Shown here piece after piece: positions 17,523 through 25,776 of a stretch of 64,000 bases of DNA. The stretch lies in the NCBI RefSeq assembly GCF_030813495.1, contig NZ_JAUSUI010000003.1, positions 62,001-126,000 on the forward strand. Direction: 5' to 3'. Under the pieces are notes generated by a model. The model saw only the letters and a list, made by a program, of their open reading frames with translations. It was not told the origin of the DNA and did not search any database. The position numbers and the translations under genes were made by a program. The DNA is from Ancylobacter polymorphus (GTDB lineage Bacteria > Pseudomonadota > Alphaproteobacteria > Rhizobiales > Xanthobacteraceae). Position 1 is the first letter of the stretch, and each line of letters opens with the position of its first letter.

Positions 17523-17936
17523 ATGCAGACACGGTTTCACGGCAAGATGAGCGAACGGCGCCGCGCGGCTCTGGCCCGCATCGCCCTTGGCATCGCGGCC
17601 GGCATGGTGGCGTGCGGCGCGCTGGCGGATGCAGCGTCGGCGGCCGAACTTCTGGTGTTCGAACAGGCGGGCTGCGTCTGGTGCCAGCGTTTCGAGCGCG
17701 AGATCGCGCCCATCTATCCCCGCACCGAGGAAGGCCGCCTCGCGCCGCTGCGCCGGGTTGCGCTCGGCGATGAGGACGCGGCACTCGCCGATCTTGCCGC
17801 CCCCGTGCGTTTCGCCCCGACCTTCGTGCTTGTGGAGGATGGGCGCGAGATCGCACGCATTCCCGGCTATGCCGGGGAGGAGGCCTTTTGGGGGCTGCTC
17901 GCGGCGATGACCAAGAAACTGCCCCAGACACCGTGA
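17523..17936 (+). CDS. soxS: SoxS, periplasmic thioredoxin-like protein
   Basis: The 137-residue protein has an N-terminal hydrophobic signal ending near residue 40, then a thioredoxin-like domain with C51-VW-C54 close to the start of the mature protein. In Paracoccus, SoxS reactivates the SoxYZ carrier. It lies immediately upstream of soxR in the same direction. The ATG at 17523 has GGAG three bases upstream, which is tight, so the ATG at 17547 remains possible. Confidence 0.87.
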   Translation: MQTRFHGKMSERRRAALARIALGIAAGMVACGALADAASAAELLVFEQAGCVWCQRFEREIAPIYPRTEEGRLAPLRRVALGDEDAALADLAAPVRFAPTFVLVEDGREIARIPGYAGEEAFWGLLAAMTKKLPQTP

Positions 17937-17983
17937 CGCTGTTGCGCCGGGTGAGAGTCCGTTAAGCTGGAGTTGAAAGCGAC

Positions 17984-18355
17984 GTGGTGATGACCGGAAT
18001 TGTCTCGAAACGCATAGAGGACGAGCTGCGCGACGGCCCGGAGGTCTCGCCCGAGCTTGACCGCCTGATGCGCAATGCGCGCGAGGCCAGCGACTTTCTC
18101 AAGGCCGTCTCGCATGAGAACCGGCTGCTGCTTCTGTGCCTGCTGGCGGAGCGCGAGCGCTCCGTCACCGAGCTCGAAAACATCCTGTCGCTGCGCCAGC
18201 CGACCGTGTCGCAGCAACTGGCCCGATTGCGGCTCGACGACCTTGTCACCACGCGCCGCGACGGCAAGACGGTCTATTACAGCCTCGCCGACGAAGACGT
18301 GCGGCGGCTGATAGGGGTGATCTACGAGATTTTCTGCAGCGCCAAGGAAGACTGA
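17984..18355 (+). CDS. soxR: SoxR, ArsR-family repressor of the sox genes
   Basis: A 123-residue winged-helix regulator with the ArsR recognition region ILSLRQPTVSQQLARLR and wing TTRRDGKTVYYSL. Proteins of this kind repress sox operons and are released by thiosulfate-derived sulfur species. The candidate operators at 11712, 14452 and 17461 would be its targets. GTG codons at 17984 and 17987 and an ATG at 17990 are all possible starts; GGAG upstream fits the GTG best. Confidence 0.88.
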   Translation: MVMTGIVSKRIEDELRDGPEVSPELDRLMRNAREASDFLKAVSHENRLLLLCLLAERERSVTELENILSLRQPTVSQQLARLRLDDLVTTRRDGKTVYYSLADEDVRRLIGVIYEIFCSAKED

Positions 18356-18423
18356 GCCACATAAGCGCCGGCCGGACGGGCACCAATGCCCGCGGGAGCC
18401 ATGGTACGGGAGGACCGGGCGCA

Positions 18424-19542
18424 ATGGATGATCTCAATGCGTGGTGGGCCGCCCTGGCTGGCCTTGCCATCGGCGCGGCCGTGGGTTTCACCACCCGCCG
18501 CGCCCGCCTGTGCAGCTTCGGTGCCCTTGAGGACGCGCTGGTCGGTTCCGACACGCGCCGTCTGCGTGTCTTCGGCCTCGCCCTCGGCATCGCCCTCGCG
18601 GGAACGCAGTTCCTCGTCCTCACCGGGCTGCTCGATCCGCAGGCGACCTCCTATGTCCCCGGAGCCCTGCCCTGGATCGGCATCGGGCTGGGCGGGGTGA
18701 TGTTCGGCCTCGGCATGGCGCTGGTCGGCACCTGCGCCTTCGGCAGCTGTGTCCGGCTCGGCTCGGGGGATCTGCGCAGCCTGGTCGTGCTCCTCGTCTT
18801 CGGGGTGACCGCCTACGCCATGCTGCGCGGTACGCTGGCGACCTACCGGATCGGCTTCGGCGAGGCCTGGGCGCTGGTCTTTCCACGCTCCGGCCAGGCG
18901 GACCTGCCGGGCCTGGTCGACCCCTTGCTCGGCCTGTCCAGCCGCGCGGCTCTGGCGACTGCTTGCGCGGCCATCCTCATCGCCCTTGCCGTGACCGATG
19001 CGCGCCTGCGCAAGGCCCGCCGCCTGCTCGTCGCGGGGGTCGTGCTCGGCGCTGGCGTCGTGTGCGGGTGGCTGGCGACGCAATATCTGGTCGACGAGTT
19101 CCTGCAGGCGGCACGGCCACAGAGTCTGACCTTCGTCTCTCCGGTGGCGATCACCCTGCACGGGATGCTGCTCGACGGCGCGACGCTGCTGAATTTCGGC
19201 ACCGGCTCGATCACCGGCGTGATCCTCGGCGCCTTCGCCGCCGCGCAGGCGAGCGACGAGTTCCGCTGGGAAGCCTTCGACGATGCGCGCGAGATGAAAC
19301 GCCATCTGCTGGGCGCGGTGCTGATGGGCGCCGGCGGCGTGCTGTGCGGCGGCTGTACCATCGGCCAGGGGATCACCGCCGGCTCGCTGATGGCGCTGTC
19401 CTGGCCGCTCGCGGTCGGCGGCATGATCCTCGGTGCCCGGCTCGGCATCGCGTTTCTGGTCGAGGGGCGGGCCCTGTTCTTCCTGCCAAACCGGACCGCC
19501 GCCCGCCCGCGTTTGGCGGGAGGGCGGCGCTCGCGCTCCTGA
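18424..19542 (+). CDS. soxT: YeeE/YedE-family sulfur-compound transporter (SoxT-like)
   Basis: A 372-residue polytopic membrane protein of the YeeE/YedE (sulf_transp) family. Both halves carry the family's conserved cysteine-containing segment, GTCAFGSCVRLGSG and GGVLCGGCTIGQG. The E. coli homologue takes up thiosulfate. Here it lies 68 bases after soxR and would move thiosulfate or another sulfur compound across the inner membrane, perhaps also to feed the SoxR signal. The ATG at 18424 starts at the first helix; the open frame extends further upstream over soxR. Confidence 0.85.
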   Translation: MDDLNAWWAALAGLAIGAAVGFTTRRARLCSFGALEDALVGSDTRRLRVFGLALGIALAGTQFLVLTGLLDPQATSYVPGALPWIGIGLGGVMFGLGMALVGTCAFGSCVRLGSGDLRSLVVLLVFGVTAYAMLRGTLATYRIGFGEAWALVFPRSGQADLPGLVDPLLGLSSRAALATACAAILIALAVTDARLRKARRLLVAGVVLGAGVVCGWLATQYLVDEFLQAARPQSLTFVSPVAITLHGMLLDGATLLNFGTGSITGVILGAFAAAQASDEFRWEAFDDAREMKRHLLGAVLMGAGGVLCGGCTIGQGITAGSLMALSWPLAVGGMILGARLGIAFLVEGRALFFLPNRTAARPRLAGGRRSRS

Positions 19543-19556
19543 GCGTGCGCCCGCGT

Positions 19557-19691
19557 CACCTCTGTTGCCTGTCCGGCGAAGGGCCCGATCCGCTCCAGCA
19601 GCGCCGTCATCAGCAGAAAGGCACCCATGCCGAAACCAGCGGCAAGTCGATCGCCGGCAGGGACGAAAGAGCCGAGGCCTAGGGCGCTCAT
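19557..19691 (-). pseudogene. Possible 5' fragment of a lost membrane-protein gene
   Basis: From ATG 19691 the minus strand reads MSALGLGSFVPAGDRLAAGF followed by a hydrophobic segment with MGAFLLMTALLER, for about 45 residues that look protein-like. The frame then runs open, antisense into soxT, with a clearly shadow-like composition. A CTTAAG-N5-CTTAAG box lies 54 bases upstream, at about the same distance as the box before dsbD. I read it as the start of a gene cut off at the soxT boundary, or as a small protein that overlaps soxT. I do not recognise the family. Confidence 0.3.
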
Positions 19692-19744
19692 GCGGGGCGG
19701 GCTCCGGGCTCGACCGGGTCGAGCGCGGCAGGTGCCGGGCTCCG

Positions 19745-19761
19745 CTTAAGCGCAGCTTAAG
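19745..19761. promoter_or_regulatory. CTTAAG-N5-CTTAAG box, copy 1
   Basis: Two perfect CTTAAG half-sites are separated by CGCAG. The same arrangement occurs at 27666-27682 beside the two-component system. The spacing of 11 bases equals one helical turn, the usual form of a PmrA/QseB-type OmpR-family box. The only open frame downstream is the minus-strand fragment starting at 19691. Confidence 0.55.
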
Positions 19762-19769
19762 CCGGGCTT

Positions 19770-20180
19770 TTAGGCCGCCGGCCCGCCGGGGCGCACGATG
19801 CGGGCGAACTGCGCGGCGCTGCGGTTGCGCGGGCGCGGCGGTGCCGGCGCTTCCGCTACCGGCAGCGAAGGCGCCGGAGGAAGGGGCGCGGTGCCTTCGC
19901 CGAACTGCGCCTCGATGCTGCGCACGCACTGCGCCACGCCGGCATCTGCCAGCCGGTAGAACACCTGTTTGGCGGCCCGCCGTGTGGCGACGAGCCCGGC
20001 CCGCCGCAATTCGCCGAGCTGCTGGCTCAGCGCCGGCTGGCCGATGGTGGTGGCGGAATCGATCTCGCTCACCGTCATCTCGCCGGCCTGGAGATGGGAA
20101 AGGATCATCAACCGTTGCGGCTGGGCGTAGCTGCGGAGCTTCTCGACCGCCCTGTCGGCTTCCTCGCGGGTCAGCGGCAT
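19770..20180 (-). CDS. ArsR-family regulator, SqrR/BigR-like
   Basis: A 136-residue winged-helix repressor with the recognition region ATTIGQPALSQQLGELRR and wing TRRAAKQVFYRL, then a Pro/Ala-rich tail of about 40 residues. Position beside persulfide dioxygenase and sulfide:quinone reductase genes suggests a sulfide or persulfide sensor like SqrR or BigR. Those sense through two cysteines; I see only one, in GVAQCVRSI, so it may use another chemistry or an intermolecular bond. The candidate operator is the 7-base inverted repeat at 20893-20919. Confidence 0.82.
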   Translation of the reverse strand: MPLTREEADRAVEKLRSYAQPQRLMILSHLQAGEMTVSEIDSATTIGQPALSQQLGELRRAGLVATRRAAKQVFYRLADAGVAQCVRSIEAQFGEGTAPLPPAPSLPVAEAPAPPRPRNRSAAQFARIVRPGGPAA

Positions 20181-20198
20181 GGTTTCAGCGCCATGGTG

Positions 20199-20852
20199 TC
20201 ACCCGCGATCGATGGTGCGGCAGAACCAGGCAGGGTCTCCGTCCGCGAGCGCCGTCTCGTCGGTGAGCGGGCGGAGCACCGGGTCGCCGGGCTCCCAGCC
20301 CTCCGGCGTCACCGCGTCCCCCGCCTCGGCGCGCTGCAGCGCGGCGGCGAGGCGCAGCATCTCCCGTGCCGAGCGGCCGACCGACATCGGGTACCAGTTG
20401 ATGGCGCGGACGATGCCTTCCGGGTCGATGAAATAGCTTGCGCGCACGGTGGACGAGTCCTGCGCCGTCTCGTCCAGCATGCCATAGGCGCGGGAGATGA
20501 CGAGCGAGGTATCTTCCACCACGGGGAACGGCACCTCCACATTGAATGCGCCACGGATCGCCCGCAGCCAGCCGAGATGCGAAAACAGGCTGTCCACTGA
20601 AAGCCCCATCAGCGCGACGCCAAGCGCCTCGAAACGCGGCGCAAGCCGGGCCAGCGCGATGAATTCGCTGGTGCAGACCGGGGTGAAATCCGCCGGGTGC
20701 GAGAACAGCACCAGCCAGCGGCCGCGATAATCGCTGAGTTCAACCTGCCCCTGGGTCGAGCGGGCGCTGAACACCGGCGCGGCATCGCCGATCCGCAGCG
20801 GGCGCGGCGCGGACACGGCGATTCGGGTCTCGGAAGGAAGTTCCCCTGTCAT
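20199..20852 (-). CDS. 1-Cys (Prx6-type) peroxiredoxin
   Basis: The 217-residue protein has the peroxiredoxin active-site motif HPADFTPVCTSEF with the peroxidatic cysteine, and the C-terminal extension typical of Prx6 enzymes. It would reduce peroxide or persulfide in the cytoplasm. It is divergent from the persulfide dioxygenase and lies 18 bases upstream of the ArsR gene in the same direction, so the two are probably cotranscribed. A second cysteine close to the C-terminus (AWFCRTI) could act as resolving residue. Confidence 0.88.
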   Translation of the reverse strand: MTGELPSETRIAVSAPRPLRIGDAAPVFSARSTQGQVELSDYRGRWLVLFSHPADFTPVCTSEFIALARLAPRFEALGVALMGLSVDSLFSHLGWLRAIRGAFNVEVPFPVVEDTSLVISRAYGMLDETAQDSSTVRASYFIDPEGIVRAINWYPMSVGRSAREMLRLAAALQRAEAGDAVTPEGWEPGDPVLRPLTDETALADGDPAWFCRTIDRG

Positions 20853-20892
20853 GCCCTCTGATTGCCCTTAGCGAGAAAGTGACGCAATACGG

Positions 20893-20919
20893 ATTTACAA
20901 TTACACACATTATGTAAAT
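20893..20919. promoter_or_regulatory. Inverted repeat in the peroxiredoxin / persulfide dioxygenase promoter region
   Basis: ATTTACA at 20893-20899 and TGTAAAT at 20913-20919 are perfect 7-base arms around 13 bases. The 99-base divergent region is AT-rich, unlike its surroundings. It is a good candidate site for the ArsR-type regulator encoded at 19770-20180. Further AT-rich sequence (TATGAAATC) continues to 20930. Confidence 0.55.
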
Positions 20920-20951
20920 ATGAAATCAATGAAACCGTCGGAGGGACGCCC

Positions 20952-21887
20952 ATGCCCACTGCCATCGCCGATCCGCATCTCGACCAGGCCGCCGCCCAGA
21001 TCCGAGCCGCCCGGGCAAACGCAAACCGCCTCGCTGTCGAGGCCTTCTTCGACGAGCCGACCAACACGGCGAGCTATGTGATTCATGACCCCGAAACCGG
21101 GCGGGCGGGCATCGTCGACAGCGTGCTGGATTTCGACGCCGCTTCCGGGCGCACCTCCACCGCTTCGGCGGACGCCATGATCGCCTTCGTGAAGGCGCAC
21201 GGCCTCACGGTCGACTGGCTGCTGGAGAGCCACGCCCATGCCGACCACCTCTCGGCCGCGCCCTATATCCAGCGCGAGCTCGGCGGCAAGCTGGCCATCG
21301 GCCGCGAGATCATCACCGTCCAGAACGTGTTCGGGAAGATCTTCAATTTCGGCACCGAATTCGCCCGCGACGGCTCCGAATTCGACCGACTGTTCGAGGA
21401 TGGCGACACCTTCGCCATCGGCTCCATCCCCGCCATGGCGCTGCACGTTCCCGGCCACACCCCCGCCGACATGGCCTATGTGATCGGCGACGTGGTGTTC
21501 ACCGGCGATACGCTGTTCATGCCGGATTTCGGCACGGCCCGCGCCGACTTTCCCGGCGGCAATGCCCGCCAGCTCTTCCACTCGATCCGCCGCCTGCTGG
21601 CGCTGCCGGACGAGACGCGGCTGTTCCTGTGCCACGACTACAAGGCACCGGGCCGCGACACTTATGCATGGGAGACCACGGTCGGCGCCGAGCGTGCCGG
21701 CAACATCCACGCGCGCGACGGCGTCGACGAGGACGCCTTCGTCGATATGCGCACCAAGCGCGACGCGACCCTCGCCATGCCGAAGCTCATCCTGCCCTCG
21801 GTGCAGGTGAACATGCGCGCCGGCCACCTGCCCGAGCCGGAAGAGAATGGCCGGCGCTACCTGAAACTGCCGCTCGACACGCTCTGA
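20952..21887 (+). CDS. Persulfide dioxygenase, metallo-beta-lactamase fold (ETHE1/Blh type)
   Basis: The 311-residue enzyme has the iron-binding motif SHAHADHLSA, the second histidine in VPGHTPADM, the aspartate in FTGDTLFMPDFGTAR and the late histidine in LCHDYKAPGRD. These are the ligands of ETHE1-type dioxygenases, which convert glutathione persulfide to sulfite. Residues 1-40 precede the fold and suggest the Blh/CstB-type long form without a rhodanese. It precedes the DUF442-SQR fusion by 70 bases, so persulfide made by SQR would be used by this enzyme. Confidence 0.9.
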   Translation: MPTAIADPHLDQAAAQIRAARANANRLAVEAFFDEPTNTASYVIHDPETGRAGIVDSVLDFDAASGRTSTASADAMIAFVKAHGLTVDWLLESHAHADHLSAAPYIQRELGGKLAIGREIITVQNVFGKIFNFGTEFARDGSEFDRLFEDGDTFAIGSIPAMALHVPGHTPADMAYVIGDVVFTGDTLFMPDFGTARADFPGGNARQLFHSIRRLLALPDETRLFLCHDYKAPGRDTYAWETTVGAERAGNIHARDGVDEDAFVDMRTKRDATLAMPKLILPSVQVNMRAGHLPEPEENGRRYLKLPLDTL

Positions 21888-21957
21888 AACGGCGACCGGC
21901 CGGTGCGCCAACGCCGGCCGCCAGCCGCATCGCTCTCAACAAGATCGAGGAAACCCC

Positions 21958-23643
21958 ATGACGCCGAAACAGATCGTGCCGGAATTTCACGTGTGCGGCC
22001 CGCTCGACGACGCCTCTCTCGCGCAGGCCGCAGCCGCCGGCTACCGCGCGATCATCTGCACCCGCCCCGATGGCGAGGAGCCGGGGCAGTTGCCGGCCGG
22101 CGAGGTCGCCACTTTGGCCGCGGCGCTCGGCATGGCCTTCGTCCACATCCCGGTGGCGCCGGGTACCTATGCCGATGCCGATGTGGCGGCGATGCGTACC
22201 ATGCTCGACCGGCTGCCCGGCCCGGTGCTGGGCTATTGCCGCACCGGCACAAGGGCCGCCACGCTGTGGGCGCTTGCCGAGGCGGGCCGGCGGAACCCGG
22301 ACGAGATCCTGGCGCTGACCGCTGCCGCCGGCATCGACGTTTCCGGACAGCGCGCCCGGCTCGCCGCGCGCGCTGACGCGCCGCGCCCCGGTGCACCCCG
22401 GACCTATGACGTGGTCATTGTCGGCGGCGGCGCGGCCGGCATCGCCACTGCCTCCAGCCTGTTGAAGCGCCGGCCCTCGCTCGACATCGCCATCGTCGAG
22501 CCGGCCGAGTGCCATTACTACCAGCCGGGCTGGACCATGGTCGGAGCCGGCGTCTTCAAGCCGGACACCACGCGGGTCCCCATGGCGGCGGTGATGCCCG
22601 ATTCCGTCACGTGGATCCGCCAGGCGGCCGCCGGCTTCCTGCCCGAGGCGAAAGAGGTGGCGCTCGCGGACGGTTCGTCCATGCGCTACCGCGTGCTGGT
22701 CGCCGCCCCGGGCCTAAGGCTGGCCTGGGAGGCCATTCCCGGCCTTGCTGCGGCGCTCGGGCGCAACGGCGTCACCTCGAATTACCGCTTCGACCTCGCC
22801 CCCTACACCTTTCGCCTCGCCAGCACGGTGAAGGCGGGCCGGGCGCTGTTCACCCAGCCGGCCATGCCGATCAAATGCGCCGGCGCGCCGCAGAAGGCGA
22901 TGTACCTGTCCTGCGACATCTGGCGGGATGCCGGCGTGCTGCCGCGCATGGAGGTGGAATTCCATAATGCCGGCGGCGTGCTGTTCGGCGTGCCGGCCTA
23001 TGTGCCGGCGCTGATGGAGTATGTCGAGCGCTACGGCATCGACCTCAATTTCGGCTCGACCCTCGTCGGCGTCGACGGCGAGGCGCAGGTTGCGACCTTC
23101 GAGCGCCGGCATAGCGACGGCGCCACCGAGCGTGTCGAGCGGCCTTTCGACATGCTGCACGCCGTGCCGCCGCAGAAGCCGCTCGACGTCATCGCCGCGA
23201 GCCCGTTGGCGGGAGCGGGCGGCTGGATCGAGGTCGACCCGGCGACGCTGCGTCATGTGCGCCATCCGGACGTTTTCGCGCTCGGCGACGCCACCAACAC
23301 GCCCAACGCCAAGACCGCCGCCGCCGCCCGCAAGCAGGCGCCCGTCGTGGCGGTCAACGTGCTCGCGGCGCTGGAGGGGAAGGCGCCGGCCGCCCAGTAT
23401 GACGGCTACGGCTCCTGTCCGCTCACCGTGGAGCGCGGCAGGATCGTGCTGGCCGAATTCGGCTATGGCGGCGCGCTGCTTCCCACCTTCCCGCGCTGGA
23501 TTCTCGACGGCACCCGCCCAACCCGGCTCGCCTGGTTCCTCAAGGACCGCATGCTGCCGCCGATCTACTGGCACGCCATGCTGAAGGGCCGGGAATGGCT
23601 GTGCCAGCCCCAGCCGGTCGTCGCGTCGAAAGAGGCCGCCTGA
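21958..23643 (+). CDS. DUF442 sulfurtransferase/phosphatase-like domain fused to type II sulfide:quinone reductase
   Basis: The 561-residue protein joins two activities. Residues 1-120 form a DUF442 domain with a tyrosine-phosphatase-like loop C94-RTGTR, the type that moves persulfide sulfur in Blh and related proteins. From about 146 follows a flavoprotein with IVGGGAAG for FAD, cysteines in AECHYYQPGW and PIKCAGAPQK, and DVFALGDATN near the end, matching type II SQR. SQR oxidises sulfide at the inner membrane and passes electrons to quinone. The fusion would hand the persulfide from SQR directly to the carrier domain. Its stop overlaps the next start (TGATG). Confidence 0.9.
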   Translation: MTPKQIVPEFHVCGPLDDASLAQAAAAGYRAIICTRPDGEEPGQLPAGEVATLAAALGMAFVHIPVAPGTYADADVAAMRTMLDRLPGPVLGYCRTGTRAATLWALAEAGRRNPDEILALTAAAGIDVSGQRARLAARADAPRPGAPRTYDVVIVGGGAAGIATASSLLKRRPSLDIAIVEPAECHYYQPGWTMVGAGVFKPDTTRVPMAAVMPDSVTWIRQAAAGFLPEAKEVALADGSSMRYRVLVAAPGLRLAWEAIPGLAAALGRNGVTSNYRFDLAPYTFRLASTVKAGRALFTQPAMPIKCAGAPQKAMYLSCDIWRDAGVLPRMEVEFHNAGGVLFGVPAYVPALMEYVERYGIDLNFGSTLVGVDGEAQVATFERRHSDGATERVERPFDMLHAVPPQKPLDVIAASPLAGAGGWIEVDPATLRHVRHPDVFALGDATNTPNAKTAAAARKQAPVVAVNVLAALEGKAPAAQYDGYGSCPLTVERGRIVLAEFGYGGALLPTFPRWILDGTRPTRLAWFLKDRMLPPIYWHAMLKGREWLCQPQPVVASKEAA

Positions 23644-24428
23644 TGCTGGAGCCGCTGCAATACGGGCTCGGTGTCGGTGCCGGCATTCTCGTCGGCTTCA
23701 CCCTCGGGCTGGTGGGGGGCGGCGGCTCCATCCTCGCCGTGCCGCTGATGGTCTATCTCGTGGGGGTGCGCAACCCGCACATCGCCATCGGCACCAGCGC
23801 CTTCGCCGTCGCCATCAACGCGGCGGCCGGCCTGCTCAGCCATGCGCGGGCGGGTACGGTGAAATGGCGCTGCGGCGGCATGTACGCTACCGCCGGCATC
23901 ATCGGCGCCTTTGCCGGGTCGAGCCTGGGCAAACTGATCGCGGGGGAGAAGCTGTTGCTTCTCTTCGCCCTGCTCATGCTGGTCGTCGGCGTGCTCATGC
24001 TGCGCGGGCGCGGCAATCCCGGCGAGCCGGGCGCCGAGTGCAACCGCGAGAAGGCGCCGAAAGTGCTGGGATTCGGCCTCGGCACCGGCGCCTTTTCCGG
24101 CTTCTTCGGCATTGGCGGCGGCTTCCTCATCGTGCCGGGGCTGATCGGCTCCACCGGCATGCCGATCCTCAATGCTGTCGGCACCTCGCTGGTGGCGGTC
24201 ACCGCCTTCGGCCTCACCACGGCGTTCAACTACGCGCTGTCGGGTCTGGTGAACTGGCCGCTGGCCTTCACCTTCATCGCCGGGGGCGCGCTCGGCAGCG
24301 TCGCCGGCATGAAGCTCGCCCGGCAGCTTTCCGGGCGCACGGGACGCCTCACCACCGTATTCGCAACATTGATCTTCATGGTCGCCAGCTACATGCTGTT
24401 CAAGAGCGCCTCGGCGCTGCTGGCCTGA
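23643..24428 (+). CDS. TauE/SafE-family membrane exporter
   Basis: The 261-residue polytopic protein has two TauE-type repeats with GLVGGGGSILAVPLMVYL and GFFGIGGGFLIVPGL. Family members export sulfite, sulfoacetate or related anions. It overlaps the SQR stop codon, which ties it to the sulfide module; the likely job is to export sulfite formed by the persulfide dioxygenase. The stop lies four bases from the convergent L,D-transpeptidase stop. Confidence 0.9.
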   Translation: MLEPLQYGLGVGAGILVGFTLGLVGGGGSILAVPLMVYLVGVRNPHIAIGTSAFAVAINAAAGLLSHARAGTVKWRCGGMYATAGIIGAFAGSSLGKLIAGEKLLLLFALLMLVVGVLMLRGRGNPGEPGAECNREKAPKVLGFGLGTGAFSGFFGIGGGFLIVPGLIGSTGMPILNAVGTSLVAVTAFGLTTAFNYALSGLVNWPLAFTFIAGGALGSVAGMKLARQLSGRTGRLTTVFATLIFMVASYMLFKSASALLA

Positions 24429-24432
24429 GCTC

Positions 24433-25110
24433 TCAGGAGGTGGGCAGCACCACAACCTTCGTGCCGTCCGGGATGCGCTGATACAGGTCGATCACATCCT
24501 GGTTCATCATGCGGATGCAGCCGGATGAGACCGCCTCGCCGATCGACCAGGGTTCATTGGTCCCATGGATACGGTAGAGCGTGTCCTTGCCGTCCTTGAA
24601 CAGGTAGAGCGCGCGGGCGCCGAGCGGGTTGGTCTCGCCGCCCGCCATGCCGCCGGCCCATTTCCGGTATTTCTCAGGCTCGCGGGCGATCATGGTCTGC
24701 GTCGGTGTCCAGCGCGGCCAGGCGCGCTTGTAAGCGACCTCCGCCGTGCCGCTGAACTCCAGCCCCTCGCGCCCGACACCGACGCCATAGCGCAGCGCCT
24801 TGCCACTCTCCTGCACGAGATAGAGAAAGCGGTTGGCGGGATCGACCACGAGGGTTCCCGGAGCCTGACCGGTGGGATCGTCGACCAGCGCGCGGCGGTT
24901 ACGGTCCTTCATCTCGTCGGCAGGCACGCCGGGTACGCGGAAGCCGCGATCGTCCAACGCGCCATAGCGCGGGGCGAACGGGGAGGCGGCGGGCGGCGAT
25001 GCGGTCTCGCGTCGGCCTGTTGCGCAGGCACCGAGCGCGAGGGGAAGAAGAAGCAGTACGCCGCGCCGCGACAGGCCACTCAGCGTCGGACGATCATCTC
25101 TGCGCTGCAT
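24433..25110 (-). CDS. L,D-transpeptidase lipoprotein (YkuD family)
   Basis: The 225-residue protein has a lipoprotein signal with the lipobox LGAC (C29) and a YkuD domain whose catalytic motif reads HGTNEPWSIG...SSGCIRM. It would form 3-3 cross-links in peptidoglycan or attach proteins to it in the periplasm. The start at 25110 is four bases after the DsbA-like stop. An upstream extension of the frame antisense to nothing known is Arg/Ser-rich and rejected. The active-site cysteine needs to be reduced, which fits its place in an operon with DsbD. Confidence 0.88.
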   Translation of the reverse strand: MQRRDDRPTLSGLSRRGVLLLLPLALGACATGRRETASPPAASPFAPRYGALDDRGFRVPGVPADEMKDRNRRALVDDPTGQAPGTLVVDPANRFLYLVQESGKALRYGVGVGREGLEFSGTAEVAYKRAWPRWTPTQTMIAREPEKYRKWAGGMAGGETNPLGARALYLFKDGKDTLYRIHGTNEPWSIGEAVSSGCIRMMNQDVIDLYQRIPDGTKVVVLPTS

Positions 25111-25114
25111 CAGA

Positions 25115-25735
25115 TCACTCCGCCGCCTGACGACGACGCGCTTCGGCGAAGGCTTCCTTGAAGCCGGCATAGTCCAGCGTCGAGGTACGGAACGGGCCGA
25201 TGAGATAGGTCGGCGTGCCCTGCAGGCCGATCGATTCCGCCTGGGCGAGGTTACGTTTGAGCAGGGAGGATATCTCGCCAGCATGGAGTTGGAGATCGGC
25301 ATTGAGCCGGTCGATATCGACGCCCGACGCGCGGACCGCTGCCGCCATCTGCTCCTTGCTGACGCCGCGCCCGGGAATCGCCATCAGCGCGTGATGCACC
25401 TTGCCGTAGCCGCCCTGATACTTGGCCGCGAGAGCCATCTGCGCGCCATAGACCGAGGCTTCGGAGAGGATCGGCCAGTCCTTGTAAACGAGGCGGATCC
25501 GTCCGTCCTCCTTTACCGCGCGCTCCAGGTCCGGCGCGGCCTTCTTGCAGAAAGGACAGTTGTAATCGAGGAAGGCGACGACGGTGACGTCGCCCTTCGG
25601 GTTGCCGGCGGTTGGCGCGGCGGGATCGCGCAGGATGGCCTCGACATCGACGCCCTGCGCGAGGAGCGGCGCGACAGGGAGGGCCATGCCGGCGGCGAGG
25701 AGGCCGGCAAGCGTGAGGACGTGGCGGCGCTGCAT
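25115..25735 (-). CDS. DsbA-family periplasmic thiol oxidoreductase (ScsC/BdbD-like)
   Basis: A 206-residue exported protein with signal at 1-27 and a thioredoxin domain with active site C60-PF-C63 in FLDYNCPFCKKA. The cis-Pro segment is LQGTPTYLIG. A helical insert as in DsbA follows. It lies 41 bases downstream of dsbD. This pairing resembles scsB/scsC, where a DsbD-like protein keeps the soluble partner reduced as an isomerase, but oxidase function is equally possible. Confidence 0.87.
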   Translation of the reverse strand: MQRRHVLTLAGLLAAGMALPVAPLLAQGVDVEAILRDPAAPTAGNPKGDVTVVAFLDYNCPFCKKAAPDLERAVKEDGRIRLVYKDWPILSEASVYGAQMALAAKYQGGYGKVHHALMAIPGRGVSKEQMAAAVRASGVDIDRLNADLQLHAGEISSLLKRNLAQAESIGLQGTPTYLIGPFRTSTLDYAGFKEAFAEARRRQAAE

Positions 25736-25776
25736 GCGAGCTCCTGAGCGTTGAGAGATGAAGGGACGAAGGGGGG

